From Xiphophorus maculatus (Eukaryota > Chordata > Actinopteri > Cyprinodontiformes > Poeciliidae), in NCBI RefSeq assembly GCF_002775205.1, contig NC_036454.1, forward strand, positions 13,660,882 to 13,724,881: a stretch of DNA of 64,000 nucleotides, in the 5' to 3' direction. Below, piece after piece: positions 25,901 to 37,074 of the stretch. Every line of letters starts with the position of its first letter. The first letter of the stretch is position 1. The notes beneath the pieces were generated by a model. It saw only the letters and a program-made list of their open reading frames with translations, was not told where the DNA came from and did no database searches. The translations under genes were made by a program, and so were the position numbers.

Positions 25901-28900
25901 TTCCACCGTCTGGACTCCCTCCTGAACTCTTGTGGCTGAAATGCACCGTAGCTTTGTTGGCAAGCCCGCTGAAGCAGGAGCAGGACCCTCTGCGAAAACA
26001 AACTCTGAAGGAAGAGAAGGGAGGGAGCTGTGGGTCAGAGGGCATGGGACCTTGTATAGGCTTGTTTATTATTGCCTGGCCACCCAGTTTGACAAATGCA
26101 AACTTCAAAATAGCAACAGATGTCTCTGTTAACATGTCTTCTATCATATTTATGTGAAAGGCCTGGGCAGTCTTGCCACCTTTGAAAAGGTCATAGTTAC
26201 GGATACCAAAAATAAGTAAGAACCTCTTGGCACATTGTGCTGTTTCAAGTTAGCCACTGTGTTTATTTTCTCCCTCCACGTGTCAGGACATTTGTCTGCT
26301 CTGCTAAAATGCGCTAAAGAGTTCTTTGAAATTTCCATTTTCAGCTGGAGAAGCAGCCACACACCCAGCAGACGATCTACGGCCTGCAAATAGGAAAAGA
26401 ATACGAAGTGCACATCCGCTCCAGGATGCAGGCCTTTGTGAAGTTTGGAGAGTTCAGTGACTCCATCTTCATTGAAGTTACAGAAATTTCCAGTAAAGGT
26501 GAGAGAGCCTTTTTAATTTAATTAATGCATACCTGCCTTATTACTTGCTAAGTTATTAAATTCACAAAAATAAAATATAAGGAATTTAATCAGAAATTGT
26601 GCTACATTTTGTTTTCAGATTCTACTGTCCCATTCACTTTAGTTCTCATTTTTGGGGTTGTGGGGGTCCTGATTGTCATCATGCTGATAGTCATTTCTCA
26701 GCAGCAAAGGTAAGAACCTTCTCTTTCTCTACTTCTGCTTTCACCTTAGAAATGTCCAATAATACTTTATGTGCAATATTAAGATGTTTTTTTTTTTCTT
26801 TCATGCACGGCAAAAAAAAAAAACATGCATCATCTTTACCACATGTTTCCCCCTAGAATGCATGGTGTTAATCATCTTACATTCTACTTTTTATATTTTA
26901 AAACTTATGAATCGGTTTATTTTGAATAAGTTTAAGCTGAGAAAATGGGGAAAAGAGACATAGAAAATTTGACTCTTTATATACTTTTTGAAGCGAACTG
27001 ATTACTGAAAGGGAAACCAAATGCTACAGTCATGTGAAATAATTTGAACACCCTATAGTCAGTCTGATCTTTGACATATCCATATTTTATATCCATTCTA
27101 ATACTAAAAAACTGAAGTTACAATTAAAATAAAAATATTTAGTAAATTATAGTAAAACCAATAATGACCAGATTTAAGGTAAATCTATCATTATTCATTA
27201 AAAAATTATAAAATTCATCAAAGTGGATTTTTAAAATAAAACTCACCACAAACAGATGAGAGTGAAAAACCTTTTGTAAGAGGTTTGTGTTAATTTTGAA
27301 AACCATACATGTGTGGAACATGTAGGGTTTTGATTCAAAGGGTTTTATCCAATTTAAAATATAGCAAAGAAATACTTTTGCAAAACACTCTGTAAATATT
27401 GCCTCCAAACACAGTGGCCCTGGAAATTTACAAACAAATCCTCCAATCAAAAACTTACTCTTGAAAATTTAATCTGTTATGAAATTTGAAAGCTGGTGTT
27501 GTACAGCTAAGAAAAGACAAAACAAAGTTTTCTTGTAGGTATAAATCATAAACTGCACTCACCAATCCAAATAAAAAAGTCACCCTTTGTTTTAAGATGC
27601 TCCAGTCAACATTGTTAACTTTATCACATTCTTCTGTCATTTCAGAATAATGATGATTCTCTTGCCACCTGTTCCTGCACCCAAAATCAAAGGCATTGAT
27701 TCAGAATTGTTGAAGGTATCGCATATATTCTTGTGTTTTCCTTTTTTTACTCTTTCGGTTTAATTTAAGTCTGTTTCCTTTTTCAAATACCATGCATGTT
27801 GTTTGCCAACAAATTTTGATGCCAAATTTAAATAATGTTCTGTTAAAGTGAAATTCATCCACTTGCTAGTTGTCAAAGCTGCGATACTATCCACATTTTT
27901 ACACGGCCATTTTTATTTGTGTATATTATTATTTATTTACATAATTCATTTACATAATAGCAAATCCATTGATATTACCAATCTGGGATTGGTAATATTA
28001 ATGAAAGAGACGGCATTCATTTATGCGTTGTTATTTAGTGAAGTGATTACTGTATTTATCGCCCGAAATGTTCGCGGGAGATTGTCACCAGCAACCCTCC
28101 TGACCCCACTAGGGACAAGGGTGTTAGAAAATGGATGGATGGATTACTGTATTTAAGGTGCTGCATAATTTTCTCGTTGTTGTTACTTTGATAAAAAATT
28201 GACTTATGCGTAAATACAAAGAAAGTCAAAGTAGGAAAATAGGATAAGCTTTGAAATAAATCATATACCATGAGATGCTACAGAGCAAATCCACCTTCTA
28301 ACAAAAGAAAAAAAATATGGGAATATAATGAATGATATGCAACACTCTGTCTATATGTCATCTCTAATATTCTGAAGTGAAAAAGATTGCTCTCAAAGCA
28401 ACAGCATGTAAATTTTCTAAAACATCTTTTCTGCATATTTGGTAAAATGATCATTATGTCGTGGCAGGATAAATATCAAGTAAGAGTTATATACTGCAGC
28501 TTTAACAGCTTTTGTCAATATTTTATATCTTTTGTAGAAGGGGAAACTGGAGGAGCTGAATTTTATCCTGAATGGTGGGGGTGTGGATGGCCTGCCAGCC
28601 TATGCAACAGATTTTTACCAAGAAGAGCCTTGGGTGGAGTTCATTGAGGTGGATGAGGAGGATGCAGAAGGTGGAGATAAAGAAGACAATTATAATTCAG
28701 ACACTCAGAGGCTCATTGGTCTCCCACACAGGAATGTAGAGGGTTTCAGAGCCATTAGGTAATTTAAAAATTTTCAGGTGAATGGATTGTTTCATGCTAA
28801 CTGGTATCATAGATTTGAAGTTATTTCCTCATTGTTTTCACCTTGGGTTTTTTATCTAGCCACCCTGACGATGACTCAGGCCGGGCCAGCTGTTACGACA

Positions 28901-29595
28901 CAGATCTGCCGGAACATTTGGCGTCCCTGCTGCCAGGCCAACCTGAGGACAACAAAACCTGCCTGGATGCCCCAGCTACAGAGATGGGTGAAAAGCCCCT
29001 CATCCAAACTCAAATCGGAGGACCACAGACTTGGATCAACACAGACTTATATGCCCAGGTCAGCAATGTTATGCCATCTGGGGGTGTTGTGCTGTCCCCT
29101 GGCCAACAACCCAAAATCCAGGAGAACACCTCAGGTTCAGAGAGGGAAACACAGAAAGGAGGAAAGCAAAATGAAGATGTTGAGGGCATCAAGGAGCAGA
29201 AGAGAAACGAGCCCCAGTTTCAGCTGTTTGTACTGGTTCCAGAGGGAAGTGGCTACACCGCCGAGAACAACACCCAGCAGACCAGCACTCCTCCCAGCAC
29301 TTCGGTGCCTGGGGTAGGGTACCAAACCATACAGCCTCAGCCAATGGAGACCAAACCTGCAGCCACAGGAGACACCAACGAGTCCCCGTATATTCTCCCC
29401 GAGCCTTCCCAGTCTCAGCTCTTTACCCCTGTTGCAGACTACACAGTGGTGCAGGAGTTAGACACGCATCGCAGTCTGCTCCTTAACCCGCCTCCCAGCC
29501 AATCTCCCTCTTTGTGCCAGCCACAGCATCCTCTCAAAGTCCCAATGCCTGTAGGGTACGTCACCCCAGACCTGCTGGGGAATCTCGCACCATGA
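10934..29595 (+). CDS. ghr: Growth hormone receptor, type I teleost form
   Basis: Coding exons: 10934-11048, 23589-23718, 23815-23981, 25592-25770, 26345-26498, 26619-26709, 27646-27715, 28538-28758, 28860-29595. All have GT-AG borders and matching phases, giving 620 residues. The product is a single-pass class I cytokine receptor that binds growth hormone and signals through JAK2/STAT5. Residues 1-27 look like a signal peptide. The extracellular part has three cysteine pairs (TDC/RCW, KEC/REC, PYC/DDC), then fibronectin-type domains ending in FGEFS (231-235), the fish version of the WSXWS-type motif. The membrane helix is at about 253-274, Box 1 is LLPPVPAP (284-291), and the WVEFIEVD endocytosis motif is at 334-341. 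Tail tyrosines include DLYAQVSNV. Six extracellular cysteines favour the type I receptor (ghra/ghr1) over type II. The start is the first ATG after the acceptor ending at 10929. A small additional exon inside the 12.5-kb intron cannot be excluded. Confidence 0.95.
11596..11627. repeat. Two perfect 16-bp tandem copies
   Basis: The unit GCAGTGGGTCTCAGAA occurs twice back to back without mismatch. Confidence 0.9.
11990..12370 (+). mobile_element. Degraded Tc1/mariner-like transposon
   Basis: The run from GGGTGCAAAGTATTATGCAG through CATGGAACAGTGAAGACAGT and on to AAAATCATTGAAAAAGCAGG follows the order seen in a common fish Tc1-like transposase gene. The frame is broken many times. Recognition is by memory of the family consensus. 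Confidence 0.35.
14427..14475. repeat. CT-rich simple sequence
   Basis: A pyrimidine-rich run of TCTC and TGTC units without an obvious function. Confidence 0.7.
15195..15297 (+). mobile_element. 5'-truncated LINE/SINE tail fragment, (GGAT)n-ended
   Basis: The run from TCGCCCGAAATGTTC through CCCCACTAGGGACAAGGGTG ends in repeated GGAT. The same element occurs at 28059-28141 and, inverted, at 46378-46480. TAAAAATATAGT lies on both sides (15183-15194 and 15298-15309), a likely target-site duplication. Confidence 0.6.
15558..15572. repeat. Short (AT)n run
   Basis: A short AT dinucleotide repeat inside ghr intron 2. Confidence 0.7.
16003..16030. repeat. Perfect 13-bp inverted repeat, 2-base spacer
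   Basis: ATTAATTAGTGCA at 16003-16015 is followed after two bases by its exact reverse complement at 16018-16030. It could extrude as a cruciform or be a mobile-element core; no function is evident. Confidence 0.85.
17485..17856 (+). mobile_element. Solo LTR of a retrotransposon with 5-bp target duplication
   Basis: The 372-bp segment begins TGTCAT and ends ATGACA, the TG...CA inverted ends typical of LTRs. It is flanked by identical ACCAG pentamers at 17480-17484 and 17857-17861. It is clearly richer in CpG than the surrounding intron and has an ATTAAA poly(A)-like signal near 17780. No gag/pol or second LTR is present, so it is best explained as a solo LTR left by LTR-LTR recombination. 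The style resembles fish Ty3/Gypsy-class LTRs, but the class is not proven by this sequence alone. Confidence 0.7.
19740..19925 (+). repeat. Copy A of a diverged duplicated block
   Basis: This segment and 21310-21495 share an ordered series of words in the same orientation: GGAAATTAGA, then a TTCCA(T/G)GTGTTGTT segment, then a run ending CGTTTTATCTCTGG or CCTTTTATCTCTGG, then GCTGAC followed by AAAAAATGAA, then a run near TACTGCACTA or GACTGCACCG. Divergence is substantial, so the copies are old. The unit matches no family I recognise. Confidence 0.55.
20560..21060 (+). pseudogene. Degraded Tc1-like transposase
   Basis: Conceptual translation from about 20775 gives TLCKAPLLKKKHV, then DLDKPVILGKYNLAR followed by an in-frame stop. 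This corresponds to the hxDxPxxxWxxIxWSDE region of Tc1 transposases. The upstream part (about 20560-20760) also follows the family order. Several frameshifts and stops make it non-functional. It lies between the two copies of a duplicated block. Confidence 0.55.
21310..21495 (+). repeat. Copy B of a diverged duplicated block
   Basis: Direct-orientation partner of 19740-19925, starting about 1.57 kb further on. Confidence 0.55.
22692..22749. repeat. Two 29-bp tandem units
   Basis: Two adjacent copies of a unit beginning AATGTCAAACTCAATATT, with two or three mismatches. Confidence 0.8.
23007..23036. repeat. Perfect 12-bp hairpin, 6-base loop
   Basis: AGGCTTATCTTT at 23007-23018 is mirrored exactly by AAAGATAAGCCT at 23025-23036. 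Confidence 0.85.
24225..24284. mobile_element. Fold-back MITE, perfect 28-bp arms
   Basis: Arm 24225-24252 (starting TACAGTACAGACCAAAAGTT) is the exact reverse complement of 24257-24284 around a 4-base loop. The arm sequence matches the terminal inverted repeat of a widespread fish Tc1-like family, and both ends carry the TA expected of Tc1 target sites. The element is reduced to its two termini. It lies in the ghr intron between the 23815-23981 and 25592-25770 exons. Confidence 0.75.
27026..27140 (+). mobile_element. Tc1-like terminal fragment
   Basis: Begins TACAGTCATGTGAAATAATT and continues TTGAACACCCTATAGTCAGT, a recognisable fish Tc1-family end. The relic may extend to about 27640, just before the Box 1 exon, but I could not identify the opposite terminus. 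Confidence 0.45.
28059..28141 (+). mobile_element. 5'-truncated retroelement tail with 14-bp target duplication
   Basis: An 83-bp copy of the same (GGAT)n-ended element as at 15195-15297. It is bounded by identical GATTACTGTATTTA at 28045-28058 and 28142-28155, the mark of target-primed reverse transcription. It sits in the ghr intron between the 27646-27715 and 28538-28758 exons. Confidence 0.8.
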
Positions 29596-29761
29596 GTGGA
29601 CAGGACCATTAGACTTTAACTACAGTTACAGGCTTATTGGACAGGACGTCAATATGAAGTCACCCTACCTGATTCCTGATAACCACCAAAAAAACTTAAA
29701 AACCTGCAGGACACTGGATGAATAAGTGTGTGAATTAACCAGATGATACAGAGGGGAGATA

Positions 29762-30180
29762 TACAGGTACATCTCAACAAATTAAAATGTAATTGAAAGT
29801 GTTTTTTCAGCAATTCTATTTAAGAAGTAAATGTAAAAAATTAAATAGTTTGATTTGACACAGAATGATATTGATCAAGCATTTGTTTCTGTCAATTTTG
29901 ATGATTATGTCATAGCTACTGAAAGTCAAAAATTTGGTTTCCCTGAAAATGTTAGCATTCTATATTTTCATTATTTATTGGCCTGATGTAATAATTTTTT
30001 ACAAACTAAACTTTGGATTGTCATTGCCTTTAATCATAAAACTTGAGAAACAAATGCAATATATATGTCTCTTTGTGTGTAATAAATGTACATAATATAT
30101 GAGGTACACTTAAATTGAATTGCTGAAACAAATTAACTTACTAATTAACTAAAGTATAGTAATTTATTGAGATGCACTAA
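29762..30180. mobile_element. Tc1-derived MITE inside the ghr 3' UTR
   Basis: Starts TACAGGTACATCTCAACAAA and ends with TAATTTATTGAGATGCACTA. These are near-complementary terminal inverted repeats of a fish Tc1-like family whose ends read TACAGGTGCATCTCAATAAA. The interior has diverged and has no transposase. It begins about 165 bases after the ghr stop codon, so it is probably transcribed as part of the mRNA. Confidence 0.6.
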
Positions 30181-31076
30181 AAACTGTACTCTTACATTAG
30201 TCCCCACTTAATCGCTGAATTTTTGGCCGAAACACACTAAGGGTAATAACATCACAAAAACATCACAAGCAAAATGCAAAGTTTGTATCAATGCATGATT
30301 GTAGTAAGTGACAAAATACCTATATATACAGTATGTGTGAAAAATTACCTGAGATTGCCTTACAGTCTTAATATTGAATGTGAAGTCAGTATATCAATGA
30401 GGAGAAGAGAAAGACACAGTAGCCATGTTTTTAACTACACAGTAATTCGGCTTTGACAGTACTTGTCTTTTTGAGGTTTAATGCCTATCACATTTACTAT
30501 ATTCCAAAGTTTCCTATTTCACCATGTTATACTGATAGTACTTCACAAGAGATATATTTTTATACAGAACACGAAACATTTGAACAAAGCAATGCAGATT
30601 TGAGTGTCTGTCTTTGTTTCTTTAAGAAAATAAAAGTTTTATCTTTTATAGTTTTTGGTTTTAGCTGCACCAAATGTCAAGAATTAAACCAAAGTTAGGT
30701 TGACCACTAAGGGTTTTTTAAGGGTCACTAGGTTCCAATCAGGAATGCAGGGAAATACTTGCAAAAACAAATGCAGATCATTTACATGAAAAGGAAACTA
30801 AAATACTTGACTTAATAATTCCAAGATTAATTTGAATAGATTTTGTTGGACTCGTTACACTGTTGAAGTTACTTTAACTAAAAAAAAGTAATTAAACTAT
30901 ATGTTCACATCAACACAGAACTTTAAGGGTAAGGGTTTATTTACTCCGATTTTCCTTACATTTGGGAACCAACCTTTTGCCTATATAGCGTCCCTCTTCA
31001 CGCTGCACTAGGGCAATAGCATGAGAATAACATCCCATTAGTAGATATAGCTTGAGAGTACCTCAGCTGTTTTCTC

Positions 31077-31098
31077 CATGCCCCAAATGTGGGGCATG
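31077..31098. repeat. GC-rich 8-bp hairpin in the ghr 3' UTR
   Basis: CATGCCCC and GGGGCATG flank a 6-base loop. In RNA this would be a stable small stem-loop. Confidence 0.7.
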
Positions 31099-34041
31099 AC
31101 TTCAACCTGAAATATTATTTTGCGGTAACCTAATAATATTCAAACATTATTTGATATCCTAGTTTTCATAGGGCAGTCTTCTGCTAATGGAAGGCAAAAG
31201 GTGGTTCAACATGTGTCACAGAACCAGCAGCAGCCCCAAGTTGCTTGACGGTACATTGTTTTGATTCATTAAACAAAAGTAAGGGAACATTCATGTTATG
31301 AAATTATTGCATTTTAAGCTTTCTGCAGAGGAACTGTGTTCTACATTGTCATTGCAGAGACAGCAACTGGAATAAGTTGACTGTGAAAGTGTACCATAGA
31401 TGTTACTAGCTTACACAGTACTTATCTGCCACATTCACTATGTAACAACCTATGTCTGTCGGAGTATTATGGTTTGTTTAATTGCTATGGTACTATGCTA
31501 GTGTGGTTTAGATTTCTGCATATCAGTTAACAAAAGGTACCTCTGTTTGCTATGTATAGATGAATTGATTTATATCTTCTCTGTGCCAACAAACAGTTAA
31601 AAATCAACACAAAACATGCATGCAGTACATAAAAGAACATTCCCCATTGTAATAAGATACTGTCCTTAATGTTTCCATTTAAGAAAAAAAAAGATTTTCA
31701 TTTTGTGTGCTGAAAATTATTTGACATTTTACTACAATTTTCAAATTCAAAATACTTATCAGCATATTTTGAGCTTGGCATTCATAAAAAACAAGTTGTA
31801 GACACTCAACAAATTGGAATCTTGTTTGCTTAGCTTCAGGCTTCTTGTAGATGAAATATTTAAGGCAGTGTTTATAAAGAATATTTTGCCTAATCCAGCA
31901 TCTTCTGTTTGTTTTCACAAATAATGTTTAACGTAGTAATTCCCCCACTTTGAGACAGTAAAGGCTATACCAGTTTCTGTTCTACTCCTAATGGGATTCT
32001 TGAAAAGAAATCAGGTGCCTCTTATGTTTCATCCCATGTCTCGACTTAATGATTCAACAACATGCTCATCGCAAGCATAATATGAGTACTGTACTTATGT
32101 AACATCTGTAACTTACTATAGTGGCTGTCCAATCAACATTGCTTTGTGCCAAGACAAAAGAACATCAGGACTGATAGCCTCAAAATGACAGATACATTTG
32201 AACTAAATTACAGTAATAATAAACCTTTTTAATGATATCCAAATTTATTAACCTGCACCTGGAACTTCACCGTGAACAAAACTTTCCTAACAGTTTAAAA
32301 AAAAACACAACCAGTCTGTGATTTATGCTGCTTTCTTGCCTTTCTGGACGTAAATATTCTGAATATATGGATCAATGTATTTTTTTGTATCAATCGGATC
32401 TACAAAGAGAAGTTTAAAATGTGAATTTGATGACAATATGCCATTTCTCTTTCAGAAATACTCAGTTCTCTGCTGCTCCTGCCATTATGTGGATGATACC
32501 AACAAAATTTGTGCTGTCGCAAAATGTCTTAATATGTCTGCTAGTGCTGTGCAAATATAAAGGTTTATGTTGAGGATTATACTTTTACACGGTGATGCTG
32601 CTTGGTGCATGTATTTCTCTTTTACTCAGTTTTTTATGGCTGAGTTCAAGTCAAGAAAGAGCAGTAATCAGTGTCAAATTTTTGTGATAGTAAAGTGTGG
32701 GTTTTGTTTAGGTATCTTGTTTGTCACAGTGTCCAGTGATCACAGAAGGTTCTCACTATGTTCACATAGCAAGAACAGAGATTGAAGGACTTCTTTTTTA
32801 GGTAAAACTGTGAATGTGTAACTGGAATACACAATGCAATCATAAAACTGAGGAAACGTTTTAAGCAGTGTTTGTAATAGTGGTGGTGAGATGAAGAAAT
32901 TAGGAGGTGCTTTTTATTCTTCAAGCCAACTGTGCAGATGTTTACTACCTTAAGTATATATTGTTCTTTTTGCCATATCGCTCATTTCACAATGGCAGAA
33001 TTGGTAGTTTTTTATTTGAAGGTTATAAATGTCAAGGACACTTTAGAGGAAGCACTTTGTACACATAAAGCATATATGTGATATTTAGAAATAGTATTTA
33101 GATTTTATATTTTTTGCTAAATCAAGTGTGTGATTTCTATGTTACTACAGAAAAGCATTACGTTTTCTGGTCAGCACAAAAATCAAACTTTGAGGAACCT
33201 TCAAAATGAATAAGCTTTGATTTTGTTATACAGAGTTTATGTTTATATAAAAAAAGCGTATTTCACACTAACAGATTGCTAGATTGTTGTACTGTAATGG
33301 AGTATTTAATGTTTCATATAGAGTTTATAGGCGATTAAACCAGATAGAACATTTATAAAGTCATATTAAATATGTGTTGTGTGATATACTCATCTTTTTA
33401 ACTTTATGTTCCTGTTTGTATCTCTGTGTGATTTCAGTTTTTCATGACCACAAAGAACTTTATGACAGGGGTGAATTATTTTTGCAATGATGCATGTTGG
33501 CCTGCAGCGTTGAAGGCTGACTTTTGTCACTCTCTCTAGCCTGGAAGTAATTTTGCTGGAATCTTTGGTCGTCAGTTAATGTTTTTGAAGCTATCAGCAC
33601 CATACCCTGTGCCGTTCAGTTTGTTAAGGAAAGTGCTTAATTCTCCACTTGACTTGAGGATTTACTTCAAGTCAGATGCTGATTTGAGTCAATCCTGTTT
33701 TTTAGTTTTTACAATATTCCATGGCTCCTGTCTGTCTTACTTCCTGTATGCCCTCTGCCATGTGTCATTCATCCCCCAGCAAACTGGAAACAAACGACAA
33801 ATTAAAATAATAACGTAGTCTAAGTTGATAAACCGGTCGATACTGGCTTTATTAATTCTTATGACTCCGTTTTGTTGTCTTTTTTTTTTACACCTGAGTT
33901 CTTTTTTTTCTTTTTGCATCCGAGAGCCAATGTTCTTGTGTAAAAACTGCTGCTTTCCCTAGGGCCAAGAAATGTATTGATCCTTGAGGATTTGTCTGTT
34001 TTGTTCTCTTTTTGGTGTTGTATGTGCGATCAATAAGTTCT

Positions 34042-34047
34042 CAATAA
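34042..34047 (+). terminator. Probable distal ghr poly(A) signal
   Basis: AATAAA within TCTCAATAAAATAAATATAA, the last good signal before the intergenic region. Confidence 0.5.
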
Positions 34048-34637
34048 AATAAATATAACATCATCTTGTCCATTTTTTGGTAACCTTTAAAAATGGCTTG
34101 GGGGGGTTTATCTTAAATAAACACACTTTTCTTTGTAACTTTGAATTCTAATTTTATTATACTACTGCCATTGAAAGTGCAATTGTTTTTTTATTTATTG
34201 ACTCTTCTACTTATTGTTCTAAGTAAATTGCCTTTTGCACTAGTCCCCAAAAGACTCTCTACACTTTACATGGCAGTTAGGGACTTTTAATATTTCTATA
34301 AATAAAGGTCTGTGGGGCAGTAGTACATTGAAATGGCTCCACAGTGTCCCCTAAACTTCCACTCCATCGAGATGAGTTTCTTGTGGAAATTTGATAAAAA
34401 TTGTAAATTTAACAGTGAGTCAATCACTATATATGTTTGTGGCTGACTTAAAGTCTTCATTGTATATACTAAAGGTTACTGCTGATTCAAAGTGATCAAA
34501 AGCTTGAACAACATACAGAAACGTATTAGGGTAGCCTAAGTTTGCTATTTTGGATCAAAGCTGACATTTTGTGAACTCACTTGGGCCCGCTAAAAATTTA
34601 AACTCGGCCTCTTAAAAAAGTAATTTACATATTTGAA

Positions 34638-34687
34638 GGCAATGTTGATTAAAAGTTTTGTAGGCAATATTGATTAAAAGTTTTGTT
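34638..34687. repeat. Two 25-bp tandem units
   Basis: Two adjacent units, GGCAAT(G/A)TTGATTAAAAG continuing to TTTTG, with one mismatch. Confidence 0.8.
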
Positions 34688-35310
34688 GTTGACTTTGCAC
34701 CAATCCCTAACAGTGGAGAAAAAAAACTTCCTCCAAACATATATTCATTAAGTTTTCACTGGACGCTGCATAAACTGGATCCAAAGCAACTTGCAGAATT
34801 TTTTAAAAACAGTCCATTCTAGATTGTAGTCCTCACCAATCCTTTGCTGCCAAAGGGGAAGTTGATTTATGTTCATAATGCAAGATCAAATTTCACATGA
34901 TCTTAATTTTTTATTTGATTTATTGTTGTCACTGTGCACATGTAAAATGAGCTTAAAGCCAACTCCAAAAACAGTGCAAACAATGTAAGAAATATATACA
35001 AAAATGGCTGCTTTATAATAACAAGCCTTTACTGTATATAACTGAATGCCATTTTTAAACTTGTCTCACTTTTTTTACTTCCATGAATGACAAGTCCCGG
35101 TGTGTCAAAGACCTCAGTCATGACGCAGGCTTAAACACTGCCAAGGTACAAGGGCCATTTAAGCCACTTTTAAGTTTAAGTTAATTGTTGTACATAGCCC
35201 CTTCCTAAATAATGACTTAAGTAAAAAACAAATCCCTCCTTTTTTCTCCAAAAAATTACTTAGGCCATTACTTTAGAAAGGTGACGAAATGTTAGCTAAG
35301 TTAACTGTAA

Positions 35311-35332
35311 ATATATATATATATATATATAT
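35311..35332. repeat. (AT)n microsatellite
   Basis: An uninterrupted AT dinucleotide run. Confidence 0.85.
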
Positions 35333-36714
35333 CATTATTTTTGGTCCTTTATTGACAGTTGAATCAATTTAGGACTCTTCAAATTATGTACTGTTACTTT
35401 CATAAAAGCACACAAGCAGCATGCACTAAGATTCACACACAGTTTCAGAAAAGGGTTCTTCATGCAAATATGCCCTTTTGGAGTTCAAATCCAGTCCAGT
35501 TGATGTAGATTGTGCCTGAAGAATGTATTGCATGCGTACGATAACTGAAGGGTGGATGTTTGCACGCTCATAAGCCATACAGAGGACCTTCTATGTGAAT
35601 TAGCTCACAAGTATGTGATTCTCTGTCTGCTGCTTCTGATGGGGTAACTAAGGGAGGAAAAACCGGTTGCAGAAGCAGTTGTGCACCGAGGGGAAAGCAT
35701 ATTGGACAATTAAGACAGAAGCTGTGTACTGCGCTTCTCTGTGTGGGGTTGATTGAATCAGAGAGGTGGCCACTCACAGCTCTTTGTCTCAGGACATTGC
35801 AGGTAATTGCCCATAAGTCACCGTTCCTCTGTACTGGATCTTCAGTCCAATTACGCCCACACAAGCTCTGCCTCATTTATTACCTCCGGTTGCTTGTTGA
35901 CCTTTTTAGACATACAGCCCAACAGGCAGTCCAGCCACATAACACTGAACACAGGGTATTGTACTCACAGACAGATATCAATGCTTTAGTGATTGCATGG
36001 AACAAATTTGCTTAAGATGCTCATTCTATCTGGCATCATGATGATTTTTACTCCATTTACAAAAAATAAAATAAAAATACTGACAATATATTTTAACCTA
36101 AATTGCTATTCAAGGAAGATGGTTTTCTGACTTGAGTTCTCAAATTCATGAAGAGGTTTTACTAATATTCAGCCATTATGTTGATCAAAAACAAACGTGT
36201 AAAGCTGCAACTGGTCATATTTGATACAGATTTGTTTCCATAAACCTGTAGCAGTTTTCTGAAATAAAGTGTTGCATCCGACACCACTGCAAGCAATGAC
36301 CGTGAATATTCTTATTTTTTCCACATGAAATTCGACGTGACATGTTTGTGCAAGACAGAGGTGACCCTTGAAATGAAATAAAATGAGTCACTTTGGGTAA
36401 TGACCTGAAATGATGAGGCTCTGTATAAACAGTAATTTTGTTTGTGGCTCATAATAACTGTGGTAGGATCAGGTCAGCAAATAGAACGAACAAGGTGGTT
36501 TTATGCTGAGCAGATGCTCAATGCCATCTGCTGATAAATTTGGGGAATGGCATCATTTCTTTTACACACATATCTCAAATATATTCTTGATAGAACAAAA
36601 TCATTACATCAGTGAATAGAAAAGGAGGTAAAATGTTGGAGACAACAGTGCTGCAGTCAATCTGTTGTTATTGCAGAGCAGAACTACTGACAAAATCTCA
36701 AACTTTAAAAAATG

Positions 36715-36930
36715 CATTCAGTGCTTTGTTGAAGTATTCACACCCCTTGAACTTCTATGTATTTGTCACAACAAAGCCACACAATTTTATATTTTATGTT
36801 TTCAAATTATTTTTATGAGATCATTGGTTTTTTTTTCACAAATTAGAATCTAAAAAGTGTGGCATGCATTCCTAATCGGGCCCCCTTTCCTTGATACCTC
36901 TAAATTAATGCAATGCTTTTTTTTTTTTTT
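36715..36930 (+). mobile_element. Tc1-like terminal relic
   Basis: Reads GAAGTATTCACACCCCTTGA, then TTTGTCACAACAAAGCCACA, and later AAAGTGTGGCATGCATTCCT and CCCCCTTTCCTTGATACCTC. That is the order of the same Tc1-type family as at 3249. It lies just beyond the selenop poly(A) signal. Confidence 0.6.
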
Positions 36931-37020
36931 TACATATTCTTGAATATTGTCAAGAACAGGCTCTTCACAATATTCTTTATCAAGAACATAAACACAAATT
37001 ACAAAAGTAAATTGACCATC

Positions 37021-37026
37021 TTTATT
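37021..37026 (-). terminator. selenop poly(A) signal
   Basis: On the minus strand this reads AATAAA, about 60 bases after the second SECIS hairpin. It places the mRNA end near 37000. Confidence 0.65.
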
Positions 37027-37074
37027 AAACTTTCTATAGTATCATGTCCAAAAACCCCAACACAATGCAACTCT

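Larger units (their letters stand above)
29596..34060 (+). other. ghr 3' untranslated region (inferred)
   Basis: The sequence after the ghr stop is AT-rich and without coding exons up to AATAAA at 34042. Long 3' UTRs are usual for GHR. The extent is inferred from the poly(A) signal; earlier AATAAA words (for example near 30080) could give shorter transcripts. A Tc1-derived MITE occupies 29762-30180. Confidence 0.5.
34061..36999. other. ghr-selenop intergenic region
   Basis: No coding exon was recognised. It contains a 25-bp tandem pair (34638-34687), an (AT)n run (35311-35332) and a Tc1-like end (36715-36930). In mammals CCDC152 lies here, overlapping SELENOP on the opposite strand; I saw no coiled-coil exon resembling it. 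Confidence 0.5.

Noticed and set aside
25656-26147. A 163-codon minus-strand frame
   Set aside because: Antisense to a ghr exon and its intron; no homology recognised.
28778-29317. A 179-codon frame overlapping the last ghr exon
   Set aside because: Out of frame with the receptor tail; the 28860-29595 frame carries the conserved DLYAQVSNV and GYVTPDLL motifs.
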